Positions 16,420-26,050 of a DNA stretch of 64,000 nucleotides are shown here, piece by piece. Within the stretch, counting starts at the first letter, position 1. Each line of letters begins with the position of its first letter. The stretch spans positions 62,001 to 126,000 of the forward strand of contig NZ_OENA01000097.1 in assembly GCF_900239185.1 (NCBI RefSeq). Reading direction: 5' to 3'. This DNA is from Tenacibaculum finnmarkense (GTDB lineage: Bacteria > Bacteroidota > Bacteroidia > Flavobacteriales > Flavobacteriaceae). A model generated the notes under the pieces. It was not told the DNA's origin. It worked only from the letters and a program-made list of their open reading frames with translations, and ran no database searches. The translations under genes were made by a program, and so were the position numbers.

Positions 16420-18564
16420 ATGAAAAAACATATCATCGTAGCAACAACAATTGCTTTGGCAGTATCTTGTACTACAAACCCAAGCGAAAAAGCTAAAAAA
16501 GATAAAACCGCCGTGAAAACAGAAAATACCATAAATAGTGCAAATAATCCTTTGTTGGTTAAAAGCACTTTAGCGTACGGAGCGCCTGATTTTACTAAAA
16601 TTAAGAACGAACATTTTATGCCTGCTATTTTAGAGGGGATGAAATTACAGAACCAAGCGATTCAACAAATAATTGCCAATAAAGAAGCGGCAAACTTTAA
16701 AAACACAGTTTTAGCTTTAGAGCAAAGTAGCGAAACTCTAGACAACGTTACGGCTGTTTTTTACGGATTAACAGGCGCACATACAAACGATACGCTTAAA
16801 AGTATTCAAAAAGAATTAGCACCAAAATTTTCTAAACATTCCGATGATATTTTATTAAATACTCCATTGTTTGCTAAAATTAAAACAGTGTACAATGCTT
16901 TAGATACGGCTAATTTAGATGCTGAAAGCACACATTTAGTAAAAGAGTATTATAAGAATTTTGTAAAAGCAGGCGCTAATTTATCCGAAGATAAAAAAGC
17001 AGTTTTAAAGGATATAAATTCTGAAATAGCAACTTTATCGAACGATTTTGGTAAAAAATTATTAGACGCAAGTAAAAAAGGCGGTGTTATAATTACTGAT
17101 GTTAAAAAATTAAAAGGTTTTTCTGCGGATAAAATAAAATCATTAGAAAAACAAGCTGATAATACTAAAACTTACGAAATTCAGCTAGTAAACACTACAC
17201 AACAGTCATCATTACAAAGTTTAGAGAACAGAGAAGTTCGTAAAGAATTATACGAAAAATCGATTCACAGAGCCGATTCAGGTACTTACGATACCAGTGA
17301 ATTAGTACAAAAAATGGTTTCTTTAAGAGCTAAAAAAGCGCAAATTTTAGGTTTTGAAAATTACGCAAGTTGGAGTTTGCAAGGAACGATGGCAAAAACA
17401 CCTGCTAAGGTTTTTGAAATGTTTGAAGGTTTAATTCCAGGGTCTTTAGAGAAAGCATCCGCAGAAAAAAAAGAAATTCAGGCTGAAATGAACAAGCAAG
17501 TTAAAGGAGCAACTTTAGCTGCTTATGATTGGAATCATTATGCCGAAAAAGTACGTACATCAAAGTATAATTTAAATGAAGATGAAATAAAACCCTATTT
17601 CGAAATGACCACCGTTTTAGAAAAAGGGGTGTTTTATGCCGCTACAAAATTATACGGAATCACCTTTAAAAAACGTACCGATTTACCTGTTTATCACAAA
17701 GATGTCGTTGTGTACGAGGTTTTTGAAGAAGACGGAAGTAAATTAGGCTTATTTTATGGCGATTTTTATGCCAGAGATAGCAAACGTGGTGGTGCGTGGA
17801 TGAGTTCTTTTGTAAAACAATCAAAATTACGAAATCAAAAACCTGTAATTTATAATGTTTGTAATTCGTCAAAACCTGCGGCTGGCGAACCTGCTTTAAT
17901 AAGTTTTGATGAGGTTGAAACAATGTTCCATGAATTTGGGCACGCTTTACACGGTTTATTTGGAAACCAACAATATGCGTCAATTTCAGGAACAAGTACT
18001 TCTAGAGATTTTGTAGAATTTCCGTCTCAATTTAATGAAAATTGGTCAACACATCCAGCCATTTTAAATAACTATGCGGTGCATTATAAAACAGGAAAAG
18101 TAATTCCTGCTGAGTTATTGAAAAAAATTAAAGATGCTGGAACTTTTAATCAAGGGTATTCAATGATTGAAAATTTAGCATCGTCGAGCTTAGATATGAA
18201 ATGGCACACGGTTTCTGCAAATACTAAAATTGAAGATGTGGCTAAATTTGAAGAAGCTGCCTTAACTCAAATGAAATTAAAACTTGCCGAAATTCCACCA
18301 AGATACCGCTCAACCTATTTTGCACATATTTTTAGCGGCGGATATGGCGCTGGATATTATTCATATTTATGGACAGAAATGCTAAGCCACGATGCCTACG
18401 CTTGGTTTAAAGACAACGGGTTATTAACGCGTGAAAACGGGCAAAAATTCCGTGAGCAAGTTTTATCAAAAGGAAACACGATGGATTATGCAAAAATGTA
18501 TCAAAATTTTGCAAGAAGAAATCCTGAAGCTACCCCAATGTTAAAAGCAAGAGGTTTAAAATAA
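16420..18564 (+). CDS. M3 family zinc metallopeptidase (Dcp-like), lipoprotein
   Basis: 714 residues. Lipoprotein signal MKKHIIVATTIALAVSC with Cys17. The thermolysin-type zinc motif HEFGH is at residues 504-508 in ETMFHEFGHALHGLF, with the third ligand in the downstream FVEFPSQFNENW segment; length and the C-terminal YRSTYFAHIFSGGYGAGYYSYLW match peptidyl-dipeptidase Dcp/oligopeptidase A. It would trim dipeptides from peptides on the periplasmic side. A 70-residue membrane-like frame on the opposite strand overlaps the N-terminus and is judged a shadow. The gene stands alone after nadC. Confidence 0.93.
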   Translation: MKKHIIVATTIALAVSCTTNPSEKAKKDKTAVKTENTINSANNPLLVKSTLAYGAPDFTKIKNEHFMPAILEGMKLQNQAIQQIIANKEAANFKNTVLALEQSSETLDNVTAVFYGLTGAHTNDTLKSIQKELAPKFSKHSDDILLNTPLFAKIKTVYNALDTANLDAESTHLVKEYYKNFVKAGANLSEDKKAVLKDINSEIATLSNDFGKKLLDASKKGGVIITDVKKLKGFSADKIKSLEKQADNTKTYEIQLVNTTQQSSLQSLENREVRKELYEKSIHRADSGTYDTSELVQKMVSLRAKKAQILGFENYASWSLQGTMAKTPAKVFEMFEGLIPGSLEKASAEKKEIQAEMNKQVKGATLAAYDWNHYAEKVRTSKYNLNEDEIKPYFEMTTVLEKGVFYAATKLYGITFKKRTDLPVYHKDVVVYEVFEEDGSKLGLFYGDFYARDSKRGGAWMSSFVKQSKLRNQKPVIYNVCNSSKPAAGEPALISFDEVETMFHEFGHALHGLFGNQQYASISGTSTSRDFVEFPSQFNENWSTHPAILNNYAVHYKTGKVIPAELLKKIKDAGTFNQGYSMIENLASSSLDMKWHTVSANTKIEDVAKFEEAALTQMKLKLAEIPPRYRSTYFAHIFSGGYGAGYYSYLWTEMLSHDAYAWFKDNGLLTRENGQKFREQVLSKGNTMDYAKMYQNFARRNPEATPMLKARGLK

Positions 18565-18643
18565 TTCAATTTTTAATTTATATAAAGAATGTTGTGTTTA
18601 TGTGTTTCTATAAACACAGCATCTTATTTTTTACTTTTTTATT

Positions 18644-19216
18644 ATGGATGATTTTTTTGACAGTGAAACCTTTTCTAAAATTGATTTTTCAAAAATAAAA
18701 ATTAAAAAAGGAGAGTATGATAGTTGTACTTTTTCGAATTGTAATTTTGAAAATGTTCATCTTTCTAATATTCAGTTTTTAGAATGTGAATTTATCGATT
18801 GCAATTTTAGCAATACTATTGTAACAAACACCGCTTTTAAAGAAGTGTCTTTTATAAAATGTAAAATGATAGGTGTTAAATTTAATGAATGTAATCTGTT
18901 TTTATTACAATTTCGTTTTACTGATTGTCAATTGACTTTTTCATCTTTTTATCAACTAAAAATACCAAAAACATTATTTGTAAACTGTAATTTAGAAGAA
19001 GTTGATTTTACAGAAGCAACTCTTACTAATGCAAAATTTGATACTTGCGATTTAAAAAAAGCCATATTTGAGGATACAATCTTAGAGAAATCAGATTTTA
19101 AAACGGCTTTTAATTTCTCAATAAATCCTGAAAATAATAAGTTAAAAGGAGCAAAATTTTCAAAAGAAAATGTAATCGGGTTATTACATAAATACAATAT
19201 TTTTGTTGAGGCTTAG
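18644..19216 (+). CDS. Pentapeptide-repeat protein
   Basis: 190 residues, almost wholly built of pentapeptide repeats of the form A/C/S-x-F/L-x-x (for example CTFSNCNFENVHLSNIQFLECEFIDCNF and ADFxxCxL-like units to about residue 155). These fold into a right-handed quadrilateral beta-helix. The size is close to Qnr/McbG gyrase-protection proteins, with a central non-repeat interruption (about 83-105, LQFRFTDCQLTFSSFYQLKIPK). Qnr activity cannot be concluded from sequence, since most chromosomal members have unknown function. No signal peptide. Not obviously part of an operon. Confidence 0.88.
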   Translation: MDDFFDSETFSKIDFSKIKIKKGEYDSCTFSNCNFENVHLSNIQFLECEFIDCNFSNTIVTNTAFKEVSFIKCKMIGVKFNECNLFLLQFRFTDCQLTFSSFYQLKIPKTLFVNCNLEEVDFTEATLTNAKFDTCDLKKAIFEDTILEKSDFKTAFNFSINPENNKLKGAKFSKENVIGLLHKYNIFVEA

Positions 19217-19310
19217 AAGATGTTTTATTATGCTTTTTTATTGTAATTGTTTATCTTTAAATTTATAATTTCCTTTACATTTTTTACACTTTTATATCTT
19301 AAAACGATTG

Positions 19311-19318
19311 TATCTTTG
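19311..19318 (+). promoter_or_regulatory. -7 box for the YihY-family gene
   Basis: TATCTTTG fits TAnnTTTG. The predicted transcript would start near 19325, after the upstream alternative start at 19247, and so supports translation from ATG 19340. Confidence 0.55.
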
Positions 19319-19339
19319 TTGAAAAATGTAGCTGTAATA

Positions 19340-20269
19340 ATGACAAAACCAATAGAAAATAGACTAAGTAAAATACCTATAATTAATTTATTGGTGATTT
19401 TTTTGAAGAAAATAAAAATACCGAGGCTACAAGGAATGAGCCTATACGATGTTATTGAATTATATGTAATCGGCATTGTAAAAGGCGCTTTAACAACAAG
19501 AGCAGGAGGAATTGCGTTTAGTTTTTTTATGGCTATTTTCCCTTTTATGTTATTTATTTTAACGCTAATTCCGTACATTCCTATTGATGGATTTCAAGAA
19601 AATCTCTTCGGATTAATCCAAGAAATGCTACCGCCTAAAACTTTTGATGCCGTCGATTTCGTGTTAAAAGATATTATTAATAATCAATATAGTGGTTTAT
19701 TGTCTTTTGGGTTTTTAGCCTCTATTTTTTTAATGACCAATGGGGTAAATGCTATTTTTGGAGGTTTTGAATATTCGTATCATATCAAAGAAATTAGAAG
19801 TATTTTTAGAACGTATTTTATTTCATTAGGTGTATCGTTATTAATGTCCTTTTTTTTGATAATAACAGTGATTTTAATTATTCTATATCAAGTAGCGCTT
19901 GTTAGTATTGACAATACAGGTTGGCTACATACCGATGATTTAAACTTGTTTTATTGGGGGCGAGGTTTGTTGTTTTTAATTATGATTTTCACGATTGTTT
20001 CACTGTTATTTCGCTTTGGAACAACTCAAGGAAAGGATATAAAGTTTTTTTCAGCAGGCGCTATTTTAACCACTGTTTTATCGTTGTTTACATTTTATGT
20101 TTTCGGGATTTATGTGGTAGAATTTTCTACTTATAATCAGTTATATGGCTCGATTGGAGCGCTCTTAATTTTGATGCTTTTTATTTGGATAAACGCCATT
20201 ATTTTATTGTTAGGTTTTGAATTAAATGCGTCAATTTACCGATTAAAACGTACCCATAAAACTTCGTAA
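19340..20269 (+). CDS. YihY/BrkB family inner-membrane protein
   Basis: 309 residues from ATG 19340 (MTKPIENRLSKIP); a longer frame from 19247 begins ahead of the promoter. Six predicted membrane helices. Family marks are TTRAGGIAFSFFMAIFPFMLF early in the protein, GLLSFGFLASIFLMTNGVNAIFGGFEYSY in the middle and the C-terminal IGALLILMLFIWINAIILLLGFELNASI. These proteins were long labelled ribonuclease BN by mistake; the actual role is uncertain (transport suggested). The neighbours hisS and the pentapeptide protein give no clue. Confidence 0.88.
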   Translation: MTKPIENRLSKIPIINLLVIFLKKIKIPRLQGMSLYDVIELYVIGIVKGALTTRAGGIAFSFFMAIFPFMLFILTLIPYIPIDGFQENLFGLIQEMLPPKTFDAVDFVLKDIINNQYSGLLSFGFLASIFLMTNGVNAIFGGFEYSYHIKEIRSIFRTYFISLGVSLLMSFFLIITVILIILYQVALVSIDNTGWLHTDDLNLFYWGRGLLFLIMIFTIVSLLFRFGTTQGKDIKFFSAGAILTTVLSLFTFYVFGIYVVEFSTYNQLYGSIGALLILMLFIWINAIILLLGFELNASIYRLKRTHKTS

Positions 20270-20345
20270 ATTAGCGATAAATTCAGATATTTGCATTTAA
20301 AGTGGGTTTTAGTATTTTATTGAACCCTTAATTTTACCATCAATT

Positions 20346-21710
20346 ATGAAACCATCAATTCCAAAAGGAACAAGAGATTTTTCATCAACAGAAGTTGCGA
20401 AAAGAAATTATATATTTAATACCATAAAACATTCGTTTGAAAACTTCGGATTTCAACCTATTGAAACACCAAGTTTTGAAAATTCATCAACCTTAATGGG
20501 TAAATATGGTGAAGAAGGAGATCGCTTAATCTTTAAAATTTTAAATTCTGGCGATTATCTAAAAAAGGCTGATGAAACCTTATTATCTGAAAAAAATAGC
20601 CAAAAAGTAACGGCTCAAATATCAGAAAAAGCATTACGTTACGATTTAACAGTGCCGTTTGCACGTTACGTGGTACAGCATCAAAATGATATTACATTTC
20701 CTTTTAAAAGATATCAAATTCAACCTGTTTGGAGAGCCGATCGCCCGCAAAAAGGACGTTTTAGAGAGTTTTATCAATGTGATGCTGATGTTGTAGGAAG
20801 TAAATCGTTATTACAAGAAGTTGAATTTATTCAATTATACGATACTGTTTTTAGTAAATTAGGCTTAAACGGAGCGACTATCAAAATTAATAATCGTAAG
20901 ATATTATCAGGAATTGCACAGGTTATTGGCGCATCTGATAAATTAATCGATTTTACGGTAGCCCTTGATAAATTAGATAAAATAGGAAAAGAGGGTGTTG
21001 TAAAAGAAATGCTTGAAAAAGGAATTTCACAAGATGCCATTGAAAAAGTAGCGCCGTTATTTAGTTTTTCAGGAACTAATCAAGATAAATTAAGTTCTTT
21101 AAGTGCGATGTTAGAAGCATCCGAAGAAGGTTTAGCAGGGGTAGAAGAATTGCGTACCGTTGTAAATATGATTGAAGAAATTGGTTTATCATCTGCAAGT
21201 TTAGAATTAGATGTAACTTTAGCACGTGGTTTAAATTATTACACAGGTGCAATTTATGAAGTTGCTGCACCAAAAGAAGTAAAAATGGGTTCTATCGGAG
21301 GCGGAGGTCGTTATGATGATTTAACAGGGATTTTTGGTTTAAAAGATGTTTCAGGAGTTGGAATTTCTTTCGGATTAGACAGAATTTACTTGGTGATGGA
21401 AGAATTAAACTTGTTTGAAGCGGTTGAATTGCCAAAACCTCGTGTATTATTTTTAAATTTTAACGAAGCGGAGAATTTATCAAAAATAAAAGCGATTAAA
21501 AATTTAAGAGAAAACAATATAAAATCAGAGTTATACCCTGATACCGCAACGAGTAATAAGCAAGAAAAGAAACAATGGAAATATGTTGGTAGCAGAGGCA
21601 TAGAATTTGTAGTTACTGATGTAAATAACGATGTGTTTGTTTTAAAAAACATGCTAAATGGTGAGCAAACTACTTGTTCTTTAGACGAATTGAAAAAAAT
21701 AATACAGTAA
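20346..21710 (+). CDS. hisS: Histidine--tRNA ligase
   Basis: 454 residues. Class II aminoacyl-tRNA synthetase charging tRNA-His. Starts with KPSIPKGTRDF. Motif 2 contains QPVWRADRPQKGRFREFYQCDAD, the histidine-A motifs are LARGLNYYTG and the GGGGRYDDL loop, and motif 3 is GVGISFGLDRIYLVM. The C-terminal anticodon-binding domain begins near PRVLFLNF (about residue 362). Followed by folE after 44 bases, with its own promoter. Confidence 0.97.
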   Translation: MKPSIPKGTRDFSSTEVAKRNYIFNTIKHSFENFGFQPIETPSFENSSTLMGKYGEEGDRLIFKILNSGDYLKKADETLLSEKNSQKVTAQISEKALRYDLTVPFARYVVQHQNDITFPFKRYQIQPVWRADRPQKGRFREFYQCDADVVGSKSLLQEVEFIQLYDTVFSKLGLNGATIKINNRKILSGIAQVIGASDKLIDFTVALDKLDKIGKEGVVKEMLEKGISQDAIEKVAPLFSFSGTNQDKLSSLSAMLEASEEGLAGVEELRTVVNMIEEIGLSSASLELDVTLARGLNYYTGAIYEVAAPKEVKMGSIGGGGRYDDLTGIFGLKDVSGVGISFGLDRIYLVMEELNLFEAVELPKPRVLFLNFNEAENLSKIKAIKNLRENNIKSELYPDTATSNKQEKKQWKYVGSRGIEFVVTDVNNDVFVLKNMLNGEQTTCSLDELKKIIQ

Positions 21711-21726
21711 ATTAAGTACAATGTTG

Positions 21727-21734
21727 TAAATTTG
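21727..21734 (+). promoter_or_regulatory. -7 box for folE
   Basis: TAAATTTG between the hisS stop and the folE start at 21755, matching TAnnTTTG. Confidence 0.5.
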
Positions 21735-21754
21735 TGCCCTAATAAAAGAAAGAA

Positions 21755-22447
21755 ATGTTTGAAGTGAATAGCAACAAAATGAATGAAGATAGAATCGATG
21801 ATATAGGAGATAATCATGTAGGAACCTCGGCTAAAAATCCTTTAAGAGCTGATGCTTTTGATTTATCTGACCAAGAAAAAATAGCTAAAATCCAAGAAAG
21901 TGTTAAAGATATTCTAGAAACCTTAGGGATGGATTTAACCGATGATAGTATGCAAGGAACGCCAAAACGTGTTGCAAAATCATTTGTGAATGAAATTTTT
22001 ATGGGATTGAATCCTGCAAATATGCCAAAAGCATCTACTTTCGAAAATAATTATAATTATGGCGAAATGTTGGTGGAAAAGAATATCGTTGTGTATTCTA
22101 CCTGCGAGCATCACTTATTGCCAATTATAGGACGTGCGCATGTGGCGTATATTTCTGGTGGAAGAGTTATCGGTTTGTCTAAAATGAATCGTCTTGTTGA
22201 ATATTTTTCGAAAAGACCACAGGTACAAGAGCGTTTAACCATGCAAATTGTACAAGCAATGCAAGAAGCTTTAGGGACGCAAGACGTAGCCTGTGTTATT
22301 GATGCAAAGCATTTGTGTGTAAATTCAAGAGGAATAAAAGATATTGAAAGCTCAACAGTTACTGCTGAGTTTGGCGGTAAGTTTAAAAATAAAGAAACAA
22401 AGCGTGAGTTTTTAGATTATTTAAAAATGAACACTGATTTTAATTAA
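21755..22447 (+). CDS. folE: GTP cyclohydrolase I
   Basis: 230 residues. Makes 7,8-dihydroneopterin triphosphate from GTP, first step of folate (and pterin) synthesis. Zinc and active-site motifs are YSTCEHHLLPIIGRAHVAYIS (Cys and His ligands), LSKMNRLVEYFSKRPQVQERL and DAKHLCVNSRGIKD (second Cys). The first 25 or so residues are a variable N-terminal extension; ATG at 21779 (MNEDRIDD) is an alternative start. A strong terminator follows. Confidence 0.97.
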   Translation: MFEVNSNKMNEDRIDDIGDNHVGTSAKNPLRADAFDLSDQEKIAKIQESVKDILETLGMDLTDDSMQGTPKRVAKSFVNEIFMGLNPANMPKASTFENNYNYGEMLVEKNIVVYSTCEHHLLPIIGRAHVAYISGGRVIGLSKMNRLVEYFSKRPQVQERLTMQIVQAMQEALGTQDVACVIDAKHLCVNSRGIKDIESSTVTAEFGGKFKNKETKREFLDYLKMNTDFN

Positions 22448-22472
22448 TAGTAACATTAATTATATATTTTAT

Positions 22473-22506
22473 AAAACGGACAACTTTAAAGTTGTCCGTT
22501 TTTTTT
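22473..22506 (+). terminator. Terminator after folE
   Basis: Perfect palindromic stem built of AAAACGGACAACTTT and its complement, ending in a run of eight T. Starts 26 bases after the folE stop. Confidence 0.88.
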
Positions 22507-22507
22507 G

Positions 22508-22752
22508 TAAAATAGTATCGCTTGTTGTAAACAAAAAAGAAGTAAGATGCTTTAAATTAACAATTGAATTTTTTAATTATCTGATAATCAAGCTTATTAA
22601 TGTTTAGTTCAATTTGATGTCTTGTTATTTTACATTGGCATTACGCTAAGGTATCTTTTAATAGGTGTTTTCTTAACGTTCATAATTGTACATACGGTCA
22701 AATTATAATTTAATTTGAATTGTAATTTTTAACGATTGTAAAACGTAAGTAA
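22508..22752 (+). other. AT-rich leader region upstream of susC
   Basis: Together with the folE terminator this fills the 305 bases between folE and the SusC gene. I see no open frame, no tRNA-like fold and no riboswitch I can name. Sequence near 22700-22740 is A/T-only with short inverted pieces (AAATTATAATTT). A SusCD promoter must lie here, but no clear TAnnTTTG box was found (TAATTTG at 22713 lacks one spacer base). Regulation by an adjacent anti-sigma or hybrid two-component gene is not evident. Confidence 0.4.
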
Positions 22753-25700
22753 ATGAATAATTTTAAGCTTTTTGTAAGCATATTGCTAGGTGTTTTTATT
22801 AGCAGCACAATTTTAGCACAATCTTCTACTATTTCAGGAGTAATTAGCGACGGTAGCTATCCATTGCCAGGGGCAAGTGTGGTGTTAGCAGGAACTACTA
22901 TTGGAGCAGATACCGATTTTGATGGTAAATTTGAACTGAATAAAGTAACTTCTGAAAAAGTAACTTTAAAAATATCTTTTATAGGATATCAAGAAAAAAG
23001 AGTACAGGTCTCTTTAAGTAAAGGAGCGCATAAAAAGCTAGGAACAATTGTTTTAAAACAGTTAGAACAGCAATTAGATGAGGTTGTAATTACGGCTTTA
23101 GGAATTAAAAAAGAAGAAAAGGCTTTAGGATATTCTGTATCAAATTTAAAAGCAGCAGAACTGAATCAGGCAAAGGAAACAAATTTAGTAAATGCTTTAA
23201 ATGGAAAAATTGCAGGTGTTCAAATTACCAACGGATCTACAGGTGTAGGTTCAACATCAAGAGTTGTAATCCGTGGAGAAGCTTCTTTAACATCAACAGC
23301 TAATGGTCCTTTATTTGTGGTTGATGGAGTGCCAATTCATAACAATACTATTTTTGGTACAGGTCAAAATACGGGTGGAAATGAAATGCAAGAGGTCGAT
23401 TATGGTAATGGTGCTTCTGAAATTGACCCTGATAATGTAGCGAATATTAGTGTATTAAAAGGTGCAAATGCGGCAGCTTTATACGGTTCTCGTGGTTCTA
23501 ACGGAGTCATATTAATAACCACTAAAACAGCAAGACGAAATAAAGGTTTAACCGTTACCGTAAATACTGGTACAACAATCGAAAAAGCGTTGAGGTTGCC
23601 AAAATATCAAAATAAATATGGGCAAGGATGGGCAGGAAAGTTTAAATATGCCGATGGATTAGCGAATGATTTAGGTATAAATGATCAGGAAGATGTTTCT
23701 TGGGGACCTGAGGCGAATGGTCAATTAGTTACTCAGTTTGATAGCCCAACAACATCGGGAGTAAGAGCCGGAGATATATTCGTAAGAGGATGGGTTAGGG
23801 ATGCTAATGGAAAAATTATATCGCCAACAACAATGCCGAACGATATTATTGCAACACCATTTGTAGCAAGACCAAATAATGTAGAAAATTTTTATAAAAC
23901 AGGATTTACAACCACTTTTAGTACCGCAATAGGGTTTGGAGCAGATAAATCAGACTTTTTATTTAGTTTTGGTTCTTTAGATAATCAAGGAATTATTCCT
24001 AATACAGGCTTAAAAAGAAAATCATACCGAATAAATGGAAGTGTTGATTTAACCGATAAGTTAAAAATTTCGTTAAAATCAAACTATATAAAATCAAGTA
24101 GTGATAACCGCCCAAGTTCAGGATATGGTTCAGAATCGGCAATGTATATGTTTACCTGGTACGGACGAACAGTAAATACATCGGCTTTAAAAAATTATTG
24201 GCAAAAAGGCTATGAAGGTTTAGAGCAGTACAACTATAATTATGCTTGGCACGATAATCCTTATTTTATGCTCAATGAAAATACCAACGCCTTTAATAAG
24301 CACAGGCTTTTAGGGAATATCCAATTGGAATATCAAGTATTAAAAAACTTGAAATTTCAAGCAAAAAGTGGTTTAGATTATTATACTGATAAAAGAGCCT
24401 CAAAAAGAGCTTATAGTACACAACGATTTTTAAAAGGAGCTTATAAAGATGAAAGAGTTGATTTTACAGAGGTAAATACCGATTTTTTATTTTCTTATGA
24501 TAAAAAAATAAATGATGCTTGGAATGTTGATGTGAATTTTGGAGGAAATCAAATGAAACAAGAAATTAATTTTTTATCGAGCATGGCAAATGGTTTGGTT
24601 ATTCCAGGGCTTTATAATCTTCAAAATTCTATATCAAATGTAGTAACAACGCAATATAAAGAAGAAAAAGAAATTAATAGTTTATACGGTACGCTAGGTA
24701 TTGGGTATAAAAATAAAGTTTTTGTAGATGTAACAGCAAGAAACGATTGGTCTTCTACATTACCAGCAAAAAACAATTCTTATTTTTATCCATCGGCATC
24801 TGTAAGTTTATTGATCGATAAAATTTTTGAAATGCCTGAAGCTTTTAGTTTCTTTAAAATTAGAGGTTCTTTCGCCCAGGTTGGTAATGATACGTCTGCG
24901 TATAATTTAAAAACACCATATTCATATCAAACACCCTATGCAGGAAATAAAACATTAAGTAGAAGTTCGGTATTATTAAATGAAAATTTAAAGCCAGAAA
25001 TGAGTACTTCTTATGAATTTGGAACAGATTTAAGAATGTTTAATGGAGCTGTAGGAATCGATTTTACCTATTATAAATCTACTTCGGAAGATCAAATTAT
25101 GTCGGTTCCAATTACCAATACAGTAGGGTATAGCGCACAAATAATCAATGCGGGTAAAATTGAAAATAAAGGAATTGAAGCTTTGTTAACGATAAAACCT
25201 ATCCGTAATGAAAATTTTGCTTGGACAACCAGTTTAAACTTTTCTAAAAACCAAGGAACAGTCGTTGAGTTAACAGAAAACATGGACGTTTTAACCATGG
25301 CATATGCTTCGGTATATGGTGCGGAAACTTCAAAAGTTTTTATACAGGCAAGAAAAGGAGAGAAGTTAGGAAATATGTACGGAAGAAAATTCGAACGCCA
25401 TAACGGAAAAATAGTTTACAAAGACGGTAAGCCAGTTGTAAATGATAAGTTACAATTACTAGGAAACTATAATCCAGATTTTTCTTTAGGATTTAAAAAT
25501 AGTTTCAAATATAAAAACTTTGATTTATCTGTTTTAATGGATTGGAAACAAGGTGGAACCATTATTTCAAGAACAAAACAGATAGCGGCGTATGCTGGAA
25601 ATTTAGATATTTCTGAAAATAGAAATAATTACCAAGACATTGTACCCGATGGCGTAAAGAAAGTAGGCAGTGAATATGTTGCTTTAACCGATGCCGATGC

Positions 25701-26022
25701 AATAGGTTGGTGGAGTTATTACAAGCCGTTGTACAATAGAAAAAATCAACAAGAAACAGGGATTGTAGATGCCACTTATGTAAAATTAAGAGAGGTAAAG
25801 TTTGGCTATAATGTTCCTGCTGGTTTGATTGAAAAATTAGCAATGGAATCTTTAAAAGTATCTATAGTAGGTAGAAACTTAGGATTATGGACACCATCGT
25901 CAAACCCTCATTTTGATCCAGAAACTTTAGCAATGCAAGGCGCAAATGTTGTTCCAGGAATCGAGGACGTATCGTATCCATCATCAAAAAGTTACGGAAT
26001 CAATTTTTTATTCAAATTTTAA
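22753..26022 (+). CDS. SusC/RagA family TonB-linked outer-membrane protein
   Basis: 1089 residues. Signal peptide MNNFKLFVSILLGVFISSTILAQ, then a carboxypeptidase-regulatory-like domain (about 26-110, SGVISDGSYPLPGASVVLAGTT), a TonB box/plug segment (DEVVITALGIKKEEKALGYSVS, about 115) and the plug with FVVDGVPI and ALYGSRGSNGVILITTK. The rest is the 22-strand barrel ending GINFLFKF with terminal Phe. It forms the channel of an uptake complex with the SusD-like lipoprotein encoded 28 bases downstream. Substrate unknown; no glycoside hydrolase nearby, but a phosphatase-superfamily lipoprotein follows. Confidence 0.95.
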   Translation: MNNFKLFVSILLGVFISSTILAQSSTISGVISDGSYPLPGASVVLAGTTIGADTDFDGKFELNKVTSEKVTLKISFIGYQEKRVQVSLSKGAHKKLGTIVLKQLEQQLDEVVITALGIKKEEKALGYSVSNLKAAELNQAKETNLVNALNGKIAGVQITNGSTGVGSTSRVVIRGEASLTSTANGPLFVVDGVPIHNNTIFGTGQNTGGNEMQEVDYGNGASEIDPDNVANISVLKGANAAALYGSRGSNGVILITTKTARRNKGLTVTVNTGTTIEKALRLPKYQNKYGQGWAGKFKYADGLANDLGINDQEDVSWGPEANGQLVTQFDSPTTSGVRAGDIFVRGWVRDANGKIISPTTMPNDIIATPFVARPNNVENFYKTGFTTTFSTAIGFGADKSDFLFSFGSLDNQGIIPNTGLKRKSYRINGSVDLTDKLKISLKSNYIKSSSDNRPSSGYGSESAMYMFTWYGRTVNTSALKNYWQKGYEGLEQYNYNYAWHDNPYFMLNENTNAFNKHRLLGNIQLEYQVLKNLKFQAKSGLDYYTDKRASKRAYSTQRFLKGAYKDERVDFTEVNTDFLFSYDKKINDAWNVDVNFGGNQMKQEINFLSSMANGLVIPGLYNLQNSISNVVTTQYKEEKEINSLYGTLGIGYKNKVFVDVTARNDWSSTLPAKNNSYFYPSASVSLLIDKIFEMPEAFSFFKIRGSFAQVGNDTSAYNLKTPYSYQTPYAGNKTLSRSSVLLNENLKPEMSTSYEFGTDLRMFNGAVGIDFTYYKSTSEDQIMSVPITNTVGYSAQIINAGKIENKGIEALLTIKPIRNENFAWTTSLNFSKNQGTVVELTENMDVLTMAYASVYGAETSKVFIQARKGEKLGNMYGRKFERHNGKIVYKDGKPVVNDKLQLLGNYNPDFSLGFKNSFKYKNFDLSVLMDWKQGGTIISRTKQIAAYAGNLDISENRNNYQDIVPDGVKKVGSEYVALTDADAIGWWSYYKPLYNRKNQQETGIVDATYVKLREVKFGYNVPAGLIEKLAMESLKVSIVGRNLGLWTPSSNPHFDPETLAMQGANVVPGIEDVSYPSSKSYGINFLFKF

Positions 26023-26050
26023 TTAAAGAAACTTAGAAAACTTAGAAAAT

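Noticed and set aside
16356-16568. 70-residue membrane-like frame, minus strand
   Set aside because: Mostly antisense to the signal peptide and N-terminus of the M3 peptidase; hydrophobicity is a reflection of that region and there is no promoter.
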